Part shown: piece by piece, positions 1 to 6,368 of the stretch
How the letters are laid out: every line of letters starts with the position of its first letter
How positions within the stretch are numbered: position 1 is the first letter of the stretch
DNA from: Alphaproteobacteria bacterium
Lineage (GTDB): Bacteria; Pseudomonadota; Alphaproteobacteria; Rickettsiales; SXRF01
Assembly: GCA_019243895.1 (NCBI GenBank)
Contig: JAFATP010000134.1
Coordinates: forward strand, 1-14,236
DNA: 14,236 nucleotides
Direction: 5' to 3'
The notes under the pieces: model-generated
Seen by the model: only the letters and a program-made list of their open reading frames with translations
Database searches by the model: none
Told to the model about the DNA's origin: nothing
Position numbers and translations under genes: made by a program

Positions 1-127
1 TTTTTGTTGCGTGTTCCGCATCAAGATTGGGCGATTTCGGATCAGGGGGCGGCCTATTCGCAAGATCCACAAGGTTATCAACTATCATATCCGGATCCCT
101 GGCCGGTTTATTCGAATCATCTGCCAT
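1..127 (-). CDS. Unrecognised protein, N-terminal part only (runs off left edge)
   Basis: An open frame starts at an ATG at 127-125 and stays open for about 42 codons to the window edge. The product begins MADDSNKPARDPDMIVDNL and continues with a proline- and aspartate-rich segment (ANRPPPDPKSPNLDAE). It is hydrophilic, with no signal peptide or membrane segment in the visible part. A purine-rich AAAGAG sits about 6 nt before the ATG, and a TATAAT box lies about 45 nt upstream, which together support a real start. I do not recognise the family, and the stop lies outside the window. It is separated from the tRNA gene by 164 bp, with both on the minus strand. Confidence 0.5.
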   Translation of the reverse strand, partial: MADDSNKPARDPDMIVDNLVDLANRPPPDPKSPNLDAEHATK

Positions 128-170
128 AAAATACTCTTTCTAAAAGAGAAGCGTTTCTCTGCTTTCCGTG

Positions 171-176
171 ATTATA
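171..176 (-). promoter_or_regulatory. Candidate -10 box for the left-edge gene
   Basis: On the minus strand these bases read TATAAT, a perfect -10 hexamer, 44 nt before the ATG of the left-edge gene. No convincing TTGACA-like -35 is found at 16-18 bp spacing, so the call rests on the -10 box and its position. Confidence 0.3.
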
Positions 177-231
177 CCGTATAAATGCTACGATTGTGTT
201 ACGATTAGGTAAGAAAGGGTCCCGATTACTT

Positions 232-246
232 AAAAATATTATTTTT
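232..246. repeat. AT-only inverted repeat downstream of the tRNA
   Basis: AAAAATA and TATTTTT form a perfect 7-bp inverted repeat around one central base. It lies about 45 nt beyond the tRNA 3' end in the tRNA's direction of transcription. It could help end the tRNA transcript, but the stem has only A-T pairs and would be weak. Apart from this and the -10 box at 171-176, the 128-291 gap shows nothing I can name. Confidence 0.25.
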
Positions 247-291
247 CAGTATAATACAAGGAATGGCCACGCGAAGCCTGCGGCGAATGAT

Positions 292-375
292 TGGTGCGGT
301 CGAGAGGACTTGAACCTCCACGGGTTTCCCCGCTACCACCTCAAGGTAGTGCGTCTACCATTCCGCCACGACCGC
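292..375 (-). tRNA. tRNA-Leu (anticodon GAG), CCA encoded
   Basis: Read on the minus strand, the gene starts GCGGTCG and ends CGACCGC plus discriminator A and CCA, so the 7-bp acceptor stem pairs perfectly. The anticodon arm is CTACC, loop TTGAGGT, GGTAG, giving anticodon GAG, which decodes CUC and CUU leucine codons. A long variable arm (CGGG, AAA loop, CCCG) marks a class II tRNA. The T arm is GGAGG, TTCAAGT, CCTCT with one G-U pair, and the D loop has GG. CCA is encoded in the DNA. The tRNA is divergent from lipB. Confidence 0.97.
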
Positions 376-447
376 ATATCGGGGGGAGACTGTACTTAGC
401 AAACCCTCAAAGCGCGCGCAAGGAAGATTGACGGCGGCCGCCCGGCG

Positions 448-1140
448 GTGGATAAAGACAGGATGCAAGCCTCTTCTTTGCCTCTCCGCCTTTCGCCGGC
501 GCCTGCTGTGGAGTGGCGGGCCTCCGGGGAGCCTGTGCCTTACCAGCAGGCGGTTTCCTTCATGGAAGCCCGCGCGCGCGCCATCCGCGAGGCGGCGGCG
601 CCTGAGCTGGTGTGGCTGTTGGAGCACCCGCCGATTTACACCGCCGGCACGTCCGCGCAAAGCGGCGACGTGTTGCGGGCGCGCTTTCCCGTGCACCGCA
701 CCGGGCGCGGCGGGCAGGTGACTTATCACGGCCCCGGCCAGCGCGTGGCGTATGCGGTGCTGGACCTGCAGGCGCTGTTTGCTCCCGACGCCCCCGATCT
801 GCGCCGCTATATCCGCTTCCTGGAGCAATGGATCATCGCGGCGCTGGCCCGGCTGGGCGTGGAAGGATTCACGCGGCAGGGCCGGATAGGGGTGTGGACG
901 AACGTTCCCGGCGGCGAAGCCAAGATCGCCGCCATCGGCGTGCGCGTGCGCAAATGGGTGAGCTATCACGGCATCGCCGTCAACGTCGCGCCGGATCTGT
1001 CGCATTACGACGGCATCGTGCCGTGCGGCATCCGTGATTACGGGGTGACGTCGTTGCAGGCGCTGGGCGTGGAGGCGAAGATGCATGTGGTGGACGCGGC
1101 GCTCAAAGAGAGCTTCTCCACGGCCTGCGGCCTGGCCTAG
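448..1140 (+). CDS. lipB: Octanoyltransferase LipB (lipoate biosynthesis)
   Basis: LipB moves the octanoyl group from octanoyl-ACP to the lipoyl domains of 2-oxoacid dehydrogenases and the glycine cleavage H protein, in the cytoplasm. The 230-aa product has the family signature HRTGRGGQVTYHGPGQ (about residues 83-98), the catalytic lysine in KIAAIGV (Lys159) and the catalytic cysteine in GIVPCGI (Cys193). These correspond to Lys135 and Cys169 of E. coli with the same offset. The start is uncertain. The frame opens with GTG at 448, but an in-frame ATG at 463 is also possible, and conserved similarity begins only near VEW at residue 21. Neither start has a strong ribosome binding site. The gene converges on guaB with a 12-bp gap. 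Confidence 0.96.
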   Translation: MDKDRMQASSLPLRLSPAPAVEWRASGEPVPYQQAVSFMEARARAIREAAAPELVWLLEHPPIYTAGTSAQSGDVLRARFPVHRTGRGGQVTYHGPGQRVAYAVLDLQALFAPDAPDLRRYIRFLEQWIIAALARLGVEGFTRQGRIGVWTNVPGGEAKIAAIGVRVRKWVSYHGIAVNVAPDLSHYDGIVPCGIRDYGVTSLQALGVEAKMHVVDAALKESFSTACGLA

Positions 1141-1143
1141 GCA

Positions 1144-1164
1144 GCGGAGGCTTTATCCCTCCGC
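1144..1164. terminator. Hairpin between convergent lipB and guaB
   Basis: GCGGAGG (1144-1150) and CCTCCGC (1158-1164) form a perfect 7-bp stem with a 7-nt loop. It lies just after the lipB stop and covers the guaB stop codon. There is no T-run on either side, so it may work as a bidirectional 3'-end structure rather than a classic intrinsic terminator. Confidence 0.45.
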
Positions 1165-2631
1165 CCGGTAGTTCGGCGCTTCCTGGGTGATGACGATGTC
1201 ATGAGCGTGGCTTTCGCGCAGGCCGGCGCTGGTGATGCGCACGAATTCGCAATTGCGCTGCATTTCCGCAATGGTGGCGTTGCCGGTGTAACCCATGGCC
1301 GCCTTCAGGCCGCCCACCAACTGATGCACCACGTCCGCCACCGGGCCCTTGAACGGCACGCGGCCTTCCACGCCTTCCGGCACCAGCTTCAGCCGGTCGG
1401 CGATTTCCTGCTGAAAATAGCGATCGGCGGAACCGCGCGCCATCGCGCCCACCGAGCCCATGCCGCGATAGGCTTTATAAGAGCGGCCCTGGAACAGCAC
1501 CACCTCGCCGGGGCTTTCCTCGGTGCCCGCGAACAGCGAGCCGAGCATCACGCAATCAGCGCCGGCGGCAATGGCCTTGGCCAGGTCGCCGGAATATTTC
1601 ATTCCGCCGTCGGCAATCAGCGGCACGTTGGCCTTGCGCGTTTCCTCCACCACTTCGCGGATGGCGGAAAGCTGCGGCACGCCCACGCCCGCCACGATGC
1701 GCGTGGTGCAGATGGAGCCGGGGCCGATGCCCACCTTGACGGCGTCCGCCCCGGCGCGGATCAGATCGCGCGCGGCCTCGGCGCTGGCGATATTGCCCGC
1801 AATCAGCTGCGTGTCGCCGCTGATGATTTTCCGGATGGTTTTCACCGCTTCGATCACGCCTTTGGAATGGCCGTGCGCGGTATCCACAATCAGCACGTCC
1901 ACCTCCGCCGCGATCAACGCCTTGGCGCGCTCGCGTCCGTCTTCGCCGGTGCCGACGGCGGCGGCCACCCGCAGGCGGCCGCGCGCGTCCTTGCAGGCAT
2001 TGGGAAAGGCGTGGGCCTTCTCGATATCCTTGACGGTGATAAGCCCGATGCAGCGATAGGCGTCGTCCACCACCAGCAGCTTCTCGATGCGGTGCTGGTG
2101 CAGCAGGCGCTTGGCTTCGTCGCGGTCGATGCTCTCGCGCACGGTCACCAGCCGGTCTTTAGTCATCAGCTCATGCACCGGCTGGCGCGGGTTGGAGGCG
2201 AAGCGCACGTCGCGGTTGGTGAGAATGCCCGCCAGCCTGCCGGAGCCGCTTTCGGTGACGGGAATGCCGGAGATGCGGTGATGCTCCATCAGCGCCAGCG
2301 CTTCCGCCAGGCTTGCCTCCGGCGTGATGGTGACGGGATTGACCACCATGCCGGATTCGAATTTCTTCACCTTTCGCACCTCATCCCCCTGCGCGGCCGG
2401 CGGAAGATTCTTGTGAATGCAGCCGATGCCGCCCTGCTGCGCCATCGCGATGGCCAGGCGCGACTCGGTGACGGTGTCCATCGCCGCCGAGATCAGCGGG
2501 ATGCCCAGCGGCAATGTGCGCGTCAGCCGCGTGGAGGTGTCCGCCTGCGCGGGCAGCACTTCCGAATAACGGGGTCTCAACAGGACGTCGTCGAAGGTGA
2601 GGGCGGGCTGCATAAGCGCGGGCGGTGGCAT
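1153..2631 (-). CDS. guaB: Inosine-5'-monophosphate dehydrogenase GuaB
   Basis: GuaB oxidises IMP to XMP with NAD+, the first committed step of GMP synthesis. With an ATG start at 2631 the product has 492 aa, typical of bacterial IMPDH. Landmarks in order: [16 protein letters not shown] near the N-terminus; a tandem CBS pair at about residues 96-211 (NRDV and VKDIEKAH); the catalytic loop [17 protein letters not shown] with Cys308; [10 protein letters not shown]; the flap [10 protein letters not shown] (about 388-397). The frame extends upstream to a GTG at 2733, but those 34 residues are not IMPDH-like. ATG 2613 (MQPALTFDD) is an alternative. No start has a clear Shine-Dalgarno sequence. The guaA partner is not in the window. 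Confidence 0.97.
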   Translation of the reverse strand: MPPPALMQPALTFDDVLLRPRYSEVLPAQADTSTRLTRTLPLGIPLISAAMDTVTESRLAIAMAQQGGIGCIHKNLPPAAQGDEVRKVKKFESGMVVNPVTITPEASLAEALALMEHHRISGIPVTESGSGRLAGILTNRDVRFASNPRQPVHELMTKDRLVTVRESIDRDEAKRLLHQHRIEKLLVVDDAYRCIGLITVKDIEKAHAFPNACKDARGRLRVAAAVGTGEDGRERAKALIAAEVDVLIVDTAHGHSKGVIEAVKTIRKIISGDTQLIAGNIASAEAARDLIRAGADAVKVGIGPGSICTTRIVAGVGVPQLSAIREVVEETRKANVPLIADGGMKYSGDLAKAIAAGADCVMLGSLFAGTEESPGEVVLFQGRSYKAYRGMGSVGAMARGSADRYFQQEIADRLKLVPEGVEGRVPFKGPVADVVHQLVGGLKAAMGYTGNATIAEMQRNCEFVRITSAGLRESHAHDIVITQEAPNYRAEG

Positions 2632-2769
2632 AAGTGGTATGCGGTATAGCGGATATGCGGTTTCTTTAAAACACTTTTCGCTCGGTGAGGCAAAATGGTT
2701 TCGCGCGGCGGAAAACCGGCAGATAATCGGCACGCGCGCACGGCGCAGCCGAAGAGGGCAAAAAACCTC
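2632..2769. other. Gene-free region upstream of guaB
   Basis: This is the guaB-proximal part of a 325-bp gene-free stretch. It must hold the guaB 5' UTR and perhaps its promoter, but I find no convincing minus-strand -35/-10 pair. A 6-bp inverted repeat, AAGAGG (2752-2757) and CCTCTT (2766-2771), flanks an A-rich loop and touches the -35 box of the divergent promoter. No supported ORF is present. Confidence 0.4.
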
Positions 2770-2798
2770 TTAACAACCACGTATTTTTGCTTTATATT
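2770..2798 (+). promoter_or_regulatory. Sigma70-type promoter of the polyamine/AST gene train
   Basis: TTAACA (2770-2775) and TATATT (2793-2798) each match consensus at five of six positions and are separated by exactly 17 bp. The predicted start of transcription is near 2805, giving a leader of about 150 nt before the decarboxylase. This is one of the two best promoter matches seen in the window. Confidence 0.65.
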
Positions 2799-2804
2799 TA
2801 AGTC

Positions 2805-2956
2805 AATTCCGTTTAAGGAAGGTCGCTTCGTCAACAACATATGAGAGTTGTATGAGGATTGATAATCGTTTCCTCCCCTCTGGAGAGCGGTTCGTGGCCT
2901 TCCTGGTCCACGACCATTAGTTTTGGTCAACGATTTAGAAAACGGATTTTGATGCG
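2805..2956 (+). promoter_or_regulatory. Structured 5' leader of the ornithine decarboxylase gene (possible speF-type leader)
   Basis: Seen in the sequence: ACAAC (2834-2838)/GTTGT (2847-2851); GAGGA (2854-2858)/TCCTC (2871-2875); TCGTGG (2892-2897)/CCACGA (2908-2913) with a 10-nt loop, extendable to GG/CC with a bulged T; and GACCA (2912-2916), which can pair with TGGTC at either 2904-2908 or 2924-2928, so the folds exclude each other. The loop CCTTCCT (2898-2904) is perfectly complementary to AGGAAGG (2816-2822), a possible pseudoknot. A 22-codon ORF runs through it. Known: an RNA motif called speF precedes ornithine decarboxylase genes in alphaproteobacteria. Inferred: this leader controls the downstream genes. 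I cannot confirm membership in that motif by eye. Confidence 0.55.
2852..2920 (+). CDS. Candidate 22-aa leader peptide
   Basis: An ATG at 2852 opens 22 codons ending in TAG at 2918-2920. The peptide starts MRIDNRFLPS and ends ERFVAFLVHDH. GAGAG lies 4 nt before the ATG as a weak ribosome binding site. The strong AAGGAAGG at 2815-2822 is too far upstream to serve it. The ORF spans the hairpin at 2892-2913, and its stop falls in the switchable GACCA/TGGTC region, the arrangement expected if ribosome position decides the RNA fold. It is in frame with the decarboxylase but separated from it by two TAG codons (2918 and 2936), so it is not an N-terminal extension. It could be a chance ORF. Confidence 0.4.
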   Translation: MRIDNRFLPSGERFVAFLVHDH

Positions 2957-4210
2957 ATGAATGAAGACCCTGGCGGCTCGGCCCTTGCGGCCTTAAGATT
3001 TCCCCCTACTGTTATCAACCTGGTTCCCACCGAACGTTTGCGTGCCCCTTCGCGCGTGAAGCGTTTGCGCTTCGCCTCGGCGGCGGAGATGGTGGCGTCG
3101 CTGCGCCCGGAAGCACCGGTGCATTGCCTGCGCCCGCACGCCATCGCGCGGCTCGGCCGCTGGTTCGTGCGGAATTTTCCCGGCGACGTGATGTATGCGG
3201 TGAAAACCAATCCCGATCCCAAGGTGCTCACCTGGCTGCACCGCGCGGGCATCCGCCATTTTGACGCCGCCTCGCTGGCGGAAGTGCGCAGCGTGGCCAA
3301 GCTGTTCCCTGAGGCGCGGATTTATTTCATGCACCCGGTGAAATCGCGCGAGGCCATCGCCGAGGCGTATTTCAAGCACGGCGTGCGGCATTTCGCGCTG
3401 GACAGCCATGACGAGCTGCAGAAGATCCTGCACGTCACCGGCTACCCGGATGACCTGGCGCTGCTGGTGCGTCTTTCCATCCCGAACGACAAAGCGGCTT
3501 ATGCGCTTTCCGGCAAGTTCGGCGTGAAGCTGGAGGAAGCATCCTCGCTGTTCCAAGCCACGCGCAAGGCGGCCGCGCTGTTCGGCGTGTGCTTTCATGT
3601 GGGCTCGCAATGCATGGACCCGCAATCCTACATCACCACGCTCGGCTATGTGCGCGACCTGCTGACGCAGAGCGACGTGCGGCTGGACATGCTGGATGTC
3701 GGCGGCGGGTTTCCCTCCGTTTACCCCGGCATGACGCCGCCGCCTCTCAGCGATTATATGCAGGCCATCCGCCAGGCGCTCGCCATGATGCCGCTTGGCC
3801 CCGACTGCCGCGTGCTGTGCGAGCCGGGGCGCGCTCTGGTGGCCGAAGGCGGTTCCACCGTGGCGCGCGTGGAACTGCGCAAGGGCCGCAAGCTCTACCT
3901 GAATGACGGCGCGTTCGGCAGCCTGTTCGACGCCGCCCACACCAATTTCCGCTTCCCGGTGCGAGGGATTCGCCCTGACGGCCATTTCGGCAATGACGAG
4001 GCGCCCTTCACGCTGTTCGGCCCCACCTGCGACAGCATGGACGTGCTGCAGGACGCATATGTGCTGCCGGCGGACATCCGCGAGGGCGACTGGATCGAGA
4101 TCGGCCAGCTCGGCGCGTATGGCGCCACCATGCGCACGCAGTTCAACGGGTTTCATACCGGGCTTCCGGTGGAGGTGGCGGACGATCCGCTGTTAAGCGT
4201 GGAGCTCTAA
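2957..4210 (+). CDS. odc: Ornithine decarboxylase, PLP-dependent, alanine-racemase fold (group IV)
   Basis: This enzyme decarboxylates L-ornithine to putrescine, the entry step of polyamine synthesis, in the cytoplasm. The 417-aa product has the PLP lysine in YAVKTNPDPKVL (Lys83), FHVGSQ (His214), the glycine loop DVGGGFP (about 247-253), EPGRALVAEGG (289-299), GPTCDSMDVL with Cys358 and Asp359 from the partner subunit's active site, and QLGAYG with Tyr388. The GPTCDSxD form fits ornithine (or lysine/ornithine) decarboxylase rather than diaminopimelate decarboxylase. It has roughly 25 extra N-terminal residues compared with the usual bacterial enzyme. The ribosome binding site is weak (CGGA about 10 nt upstream), in keeping with leader-controlled translation. 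The neighbouring DHS-like gene would use its product. Some lysine decarboxylase activity is possible. Confidence 0.88.
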   Translation: MNEDPGGSALAALRFPPTVINLVPTERLRAPSRVKRLRFASAAEMVASLRPEAPVHCLRPHAIARLGRWFVRNFPGDVMYAVKTNPDPKVLTWLHRAGIRHFDAASLAEVRSVAKLFPEARIYFMHPVKSREAIAEAYFKHGVRHFALDSHDELQKILHVTGYPDDLALLVRLSIPNDKAAYALSGKFGVKLEEASSLFQATRKAAALFGVCFHVGSQCMDPQSYITTLGYVRDLLTQSDVRLDMLDVGGGFPSVYPGMTPPPLSDYMQAIRQALAMMPLGPDCRVLCEPGRALVAEGGSTVARVELRKGRKLYLNDGAFGSLFDAAHTNFRFPVRGIRPDGHFGNDEAPFTLFGPTCDSMDVLQDAYVLPADIREGDWIEIGQLGAYGATMRTQFNGFHTGLPVEVADDPLLSVEL

Positions 4211-4220
4211 TTTGCAAATA

Positions 4221-4243
4221 GGCGTCACGCCGCGAAGGCGCGG
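4221..4243 (+). repeat. Small GC hairpins in the odc/DHS-like gap
   Basis: In the 104-bp gap, GGCG-TCA-CGCC (4221-4231) and the perfect 5-bp stem CCGCG-AAGG-CGCGG (4230-4243) overlap by two bases. There is no T-tract, so this is not a normal terminator. It could stabilise or process the message between the two genes. A good GAGG ribosome binding site follows at 4302-4305. Confidence 0.3.
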
Positions 4244-4314
4244 ATCCATGCCGTTGGCCGCCTCCGCCTGTGCCCAAGGCGACCATACTAAACGCTTAAA
4301 CCCGAGGATAAAAA

Positions 4315-5361
4315 ATGAAAACGAAGATTAAATCGAAAGCCAATCCCAAGGCCGAACTGCTGAATAAAACGGTGGAGCATATCGACATCACCTCGTTCGA
4401 TGCGCGGCCCATCATCGAGCAGATGGCGGATATGTCGTTCACCTCGCGCGACCTGGCCAATGCCACCGCCATTTATAACCGCATGCTGGCGGACCCGGAC
4501 TGCACCATCATCCTCACATTGGCCGGTTCCACCTCGGCGGGCGGCTGCATGAAGCTGTATGCGGACCTGATCCGCTATAACATGGTGGATGCGGTGGTGG
4601 CCACGGGCGCTTCCATCGTGGACATGGATTTCTTCGAGGCGCTGGGATTCAAGCATTACCAAGGCTCACCTTTCGTTGACGACCGCAAGCTGCGCGATCT
4701 TTACATTGACCGCATCTATGACACTTATATCGATGAAGAGGAGCTGCAAGCCTGCGATAATGCAATATGTCAGCTGGCTGACTCTCTCACTCCTAAGCCT
4801 TATTCATCGCGGGCGTTCATTAAAGAGATGGGGCGCTGGCTGAGCAAGGGCAAGGCGAAGAAAGAGGACTCGCTGGTGCAGCTGGCCTTGGAGCGCGACG
4901 TGCCGGTTTTCTGCCCCGCCTTCACCGATTCCAGCGCCGGTTTCGGCCTGGTGCTGCATCAGGCGGAAAACCCCAAGAAACATCTCACCATCGATTCCAT
5001 CGCCGATTTCCGCGAGCTGACCGAGATCAAGATCGAGGCGGGCGCGACGGGCCTGCTGATGATCGGCGGCGGCGTGCCGAAGAACTTCGCGCAAGACACG
5101 GTGGTGTGCGCCGAGATCCTGGGAGAGGAAGTGGAGATGCATAAATATGCGGTGCAGATCACCGTGGCGGATTCCCGCGACGGCGCGTGCAGCTCTTCCA
5201 CGCTGAAGGAAGCCTGCTCCTGGGGCAAGGTGGACGTGGCGTATGAGCAGATGGTGTTCGCCGAGGCGGGCTCCGTGCTGCCGCTGCTGGCCTCCGACGC
5301 CTATCACCGCGGCCACTGGAAGAAACGCAGGGCGAAGAAGCTTGCTAAGTTGTTTGGTTAG
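4315..5361 (+). CDS. Deoxyhypusine-synthase-like protein (probable homospermidine-synthase-type enzyme)
   Basis: The 348-aa product belongs to the deoxyhypusine synthase family, NAD-dependent aminobutyl transferases. Visible landmarks: LTLAGSTSAGG (about 68-77), VVATGASIVDMDFFEALGFKHYQGS (94-118), FCPAFTDSSAGFG (199-211), GATGLLMIGGGVPKN (243-257) and EACSWGKV with Lys305, matching the SWGK lysine that carries the aminobutyl intermediate in human DHS. Bacteria normally lack the eIF5A substrate, and bacterial DHS-like proteins have been linked to homospermidine formation from putrescine or spermidine. The upstream ornithine decarboxylase would supply putrescine, which supports that role. The ribosome binding site GAGG lies 9 nt before the ATG. 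The exact product cannot be told from sequence alone. Confidence 0.85.
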   Translation: MKTKIKSKANPKAELLNKTVEHIDITSFDARPIIEQMADMSFTSRDLANATAIYNRMLADPDCTIILTLAGSTSAGGCMKLYADLIRYNMVDAVVATGASIVDMDFFEALGFKHYQGSPFVDDRKLRDLYIDRIYDTYIDEEELQACDNAICQLADSLTPKPYSSRAFIKEMGRWLSKGKAKKEDSLVQLALERDVPVFCPAFTDSSAGFGLVLHQAENPKKHLTIDSIADFRELTEIKIEAGATGLLMIGGGVPKNFAQDTVVCAEILGEEVEMHKYAVQITVADSRDGACSSSTLKEACSWGKVDVAYEQMVFAEAGSVLPLLASDAYHRGHWKKRRAKKLAKLFG

Positions 5362-5370
5362 CCGTTAGGT

Positions 5371-5406
5371 TTGCCGTCTGCCGTCACCATCGGCAACCAA
5401 CGGCAA
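5371..5406 (+). repeat. Nested inverted repeat in the DHS-like/AEC gap
   Basis: TTGCCGT (5371-5377) pairs with ACGGCAA (5400-5406), and inside it TGCCG (5379-5383) pairs with CGGCA (5391-5395) around a 7-nt loop. GCCGT/CGGCA units recur several times in this 62-bp gap. No T-run follows. It may be a processing or partial-termination structure between genes, or an intergenic repeat unit. Confidence 0.4.
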
Positions 5407-5423
5407 CGACCAACCGCCAAACC

Positions 5424-6347
5424 ATGTCCGTTTTCTTCCTGCTGCTGGGCCGCCTGATCCCGCTTTACGCCACGGTGGGCTTAGGCTTTTTCGCCGGCAG
5501 GTGGATGCAGGTGCAGCGCGAGTCGGTGGCGCGCATCGTGTTTTACCTGCTGGTGCCGTTCGTGATGTTCTTCGGCGTGATGCGCGCGGAATTCACCGCG
5601 GCCACCTTCACGCTGCCGCTGATCACCTACGTTTTTTCCGCCGGCTTAAGCATTTCGTTTTACCTGGTCGCGCGGCGGTTCTGGAAAGACGCCACCGCCA
5701 ATATCATCGGCTGCACGGCGGGGACCGGCAATACCGGCTATTTCGGGCTGCCGGTGGCCACCGCGCTGTTCGACGAGGGGACGGTCGCCATTTATATCCT
5801 GCTGATGCTGGGCGTGACGCTGGCGGAAAGCTCGATCGGCTATTTTCTAGCGGCGCGCGGGCACGCCTCGTGGCGCGAGGCGCTGCGCCGCGTGCTGCGG
5901 CTGCCGACCGTGTATGCGTTCCTGCTGGGCGTGCTGCTGCGCGAAGCCGGCGCCGGCCTGCCGCAGCCGGTGTGGGATTACCTGGCCGCCATGCGCGGCG
6001 CGTATACCGTGCTGGGCATGATGGTGGTGGGGCTGGGCATCGCCGGCATGCGCCGCCTGGTGGTGGACGGGCGCTTCATCGCCGTCACCTATGCGGCGAA
6101 ATTCGTGGCGTGGCCCGCGCTGGCGCTGTCCGCCGTGACGCTGGACGCGCAATTTTTTAGGCTTTATGATGCGCAGGTGCACAATGCGCTGATCCTGCTG
6201 TCGGTGGTGCCTCTGGCGGCCAACACGGTGGTCATCGCGGCGCTGCTCAACATCGTGCCGGAAAAGGCGGCGTCCGCCGTGCTGCTCAGCACGTTCGTCG
6301 CCATCGTTTACGTCCCGGCGATGATCGCCCTGTTTATTCATCCGTGA
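5424..6347 (+). CDS. AEC-family (auxin efflux carrier type) inner-membrane permease
   Basis: The 307-aa protein is almost wholly hydrophobic, with about ten predicted membrane helices in two halves. It has the family's GTGNTGYFGLPVATALF motif (about 99-115) and a C-terminal VVPLAANTVVIAALLN segment, the repeat-like counterpart. Known AEC members carry auxin, malate or other small organic anions. The substrate here cannot be read from sequence. Its place between polyamine and arginine/ornithine catabolic genes suggests a substrate in that pathway, such as a succinylated intermediate, a dicarboxylate or an amine, but this is inference. The ribosome binding site before the ATG is poor, so translation may be coupled or low. 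It sits 21 bp before astC. Confidence 0.85.
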   Translation: MSVFFLLLGRLIPLYATVGLGFFAGRWMQVQRESVARIVFYLLVPFVMFFGVMRAEFTAATFTLPLITYVFSAGLSISFYLVARRFWKDATANIIGCTAGTGNTGYFGLPVATALFDEGTVAIYILLMLGVTLAESSIGYFLAARGHASWREALRRVLRLPTVYAFLLGVLLREAGAGLPQPVWDYLAAMRGAYTVLGMMVVGLGIAGMRRLVVDGRFIAVTYAAKFVAWPALALSAVTLDAQFFRLYDAQVHNALILLSVVPLAANTVVIAALLNIVPEKAASAVLLSTFVAIVYVPAMIALFIHP

Positions 6348-6368
6348 AACCATGATAAAGGCTTTGCC

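Noticed and set aside
250..255. TATAAT on the plus strand as a promoter
   Set aside because: No acceptable -35 at 16-18 bp, and it would transcribe into the antisense of the tRNA.
292..375. tRNA-Leu as a mobile element attachment site
   Set aside because: No integrase gene and no direct repeat of the tRNA 3' end seen in the window.
196..399. 67-codon plus-strand ORF overlapping the tRNA gene
   Set aside because: It reads through the antisense of tRNA-Leu and has no ribosome binding site or recognisable product.
1201..2649. 482-codon plus-strand open frame antisense to guaB
   Set aside because: Its product is rich in His, Ala, Arg and Gly with no family motif, as expected from the antisense of a GC-rich gene. 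GuaB on the other strand is unmistakable.
2632..2733. N-terminal extension of GuaB to a GTG at 2733
   Set aside because: The extra 34 residues have no IMPDH similarity, and the 492-aa form matches the family length.
2841..2855. Five-codon mini-ORF (MRVV stop) in the leader
   Set aside because: Too short to judge, with no ribosome binding site at suitable spacing. It may only reflect chance.
2993..4156. 387-codon minus-strand open frame antisense to ornithine decarboxylase
   Set aside because: No motifs, shadow composition, and the sense strand holds a complete PLP enzyme.
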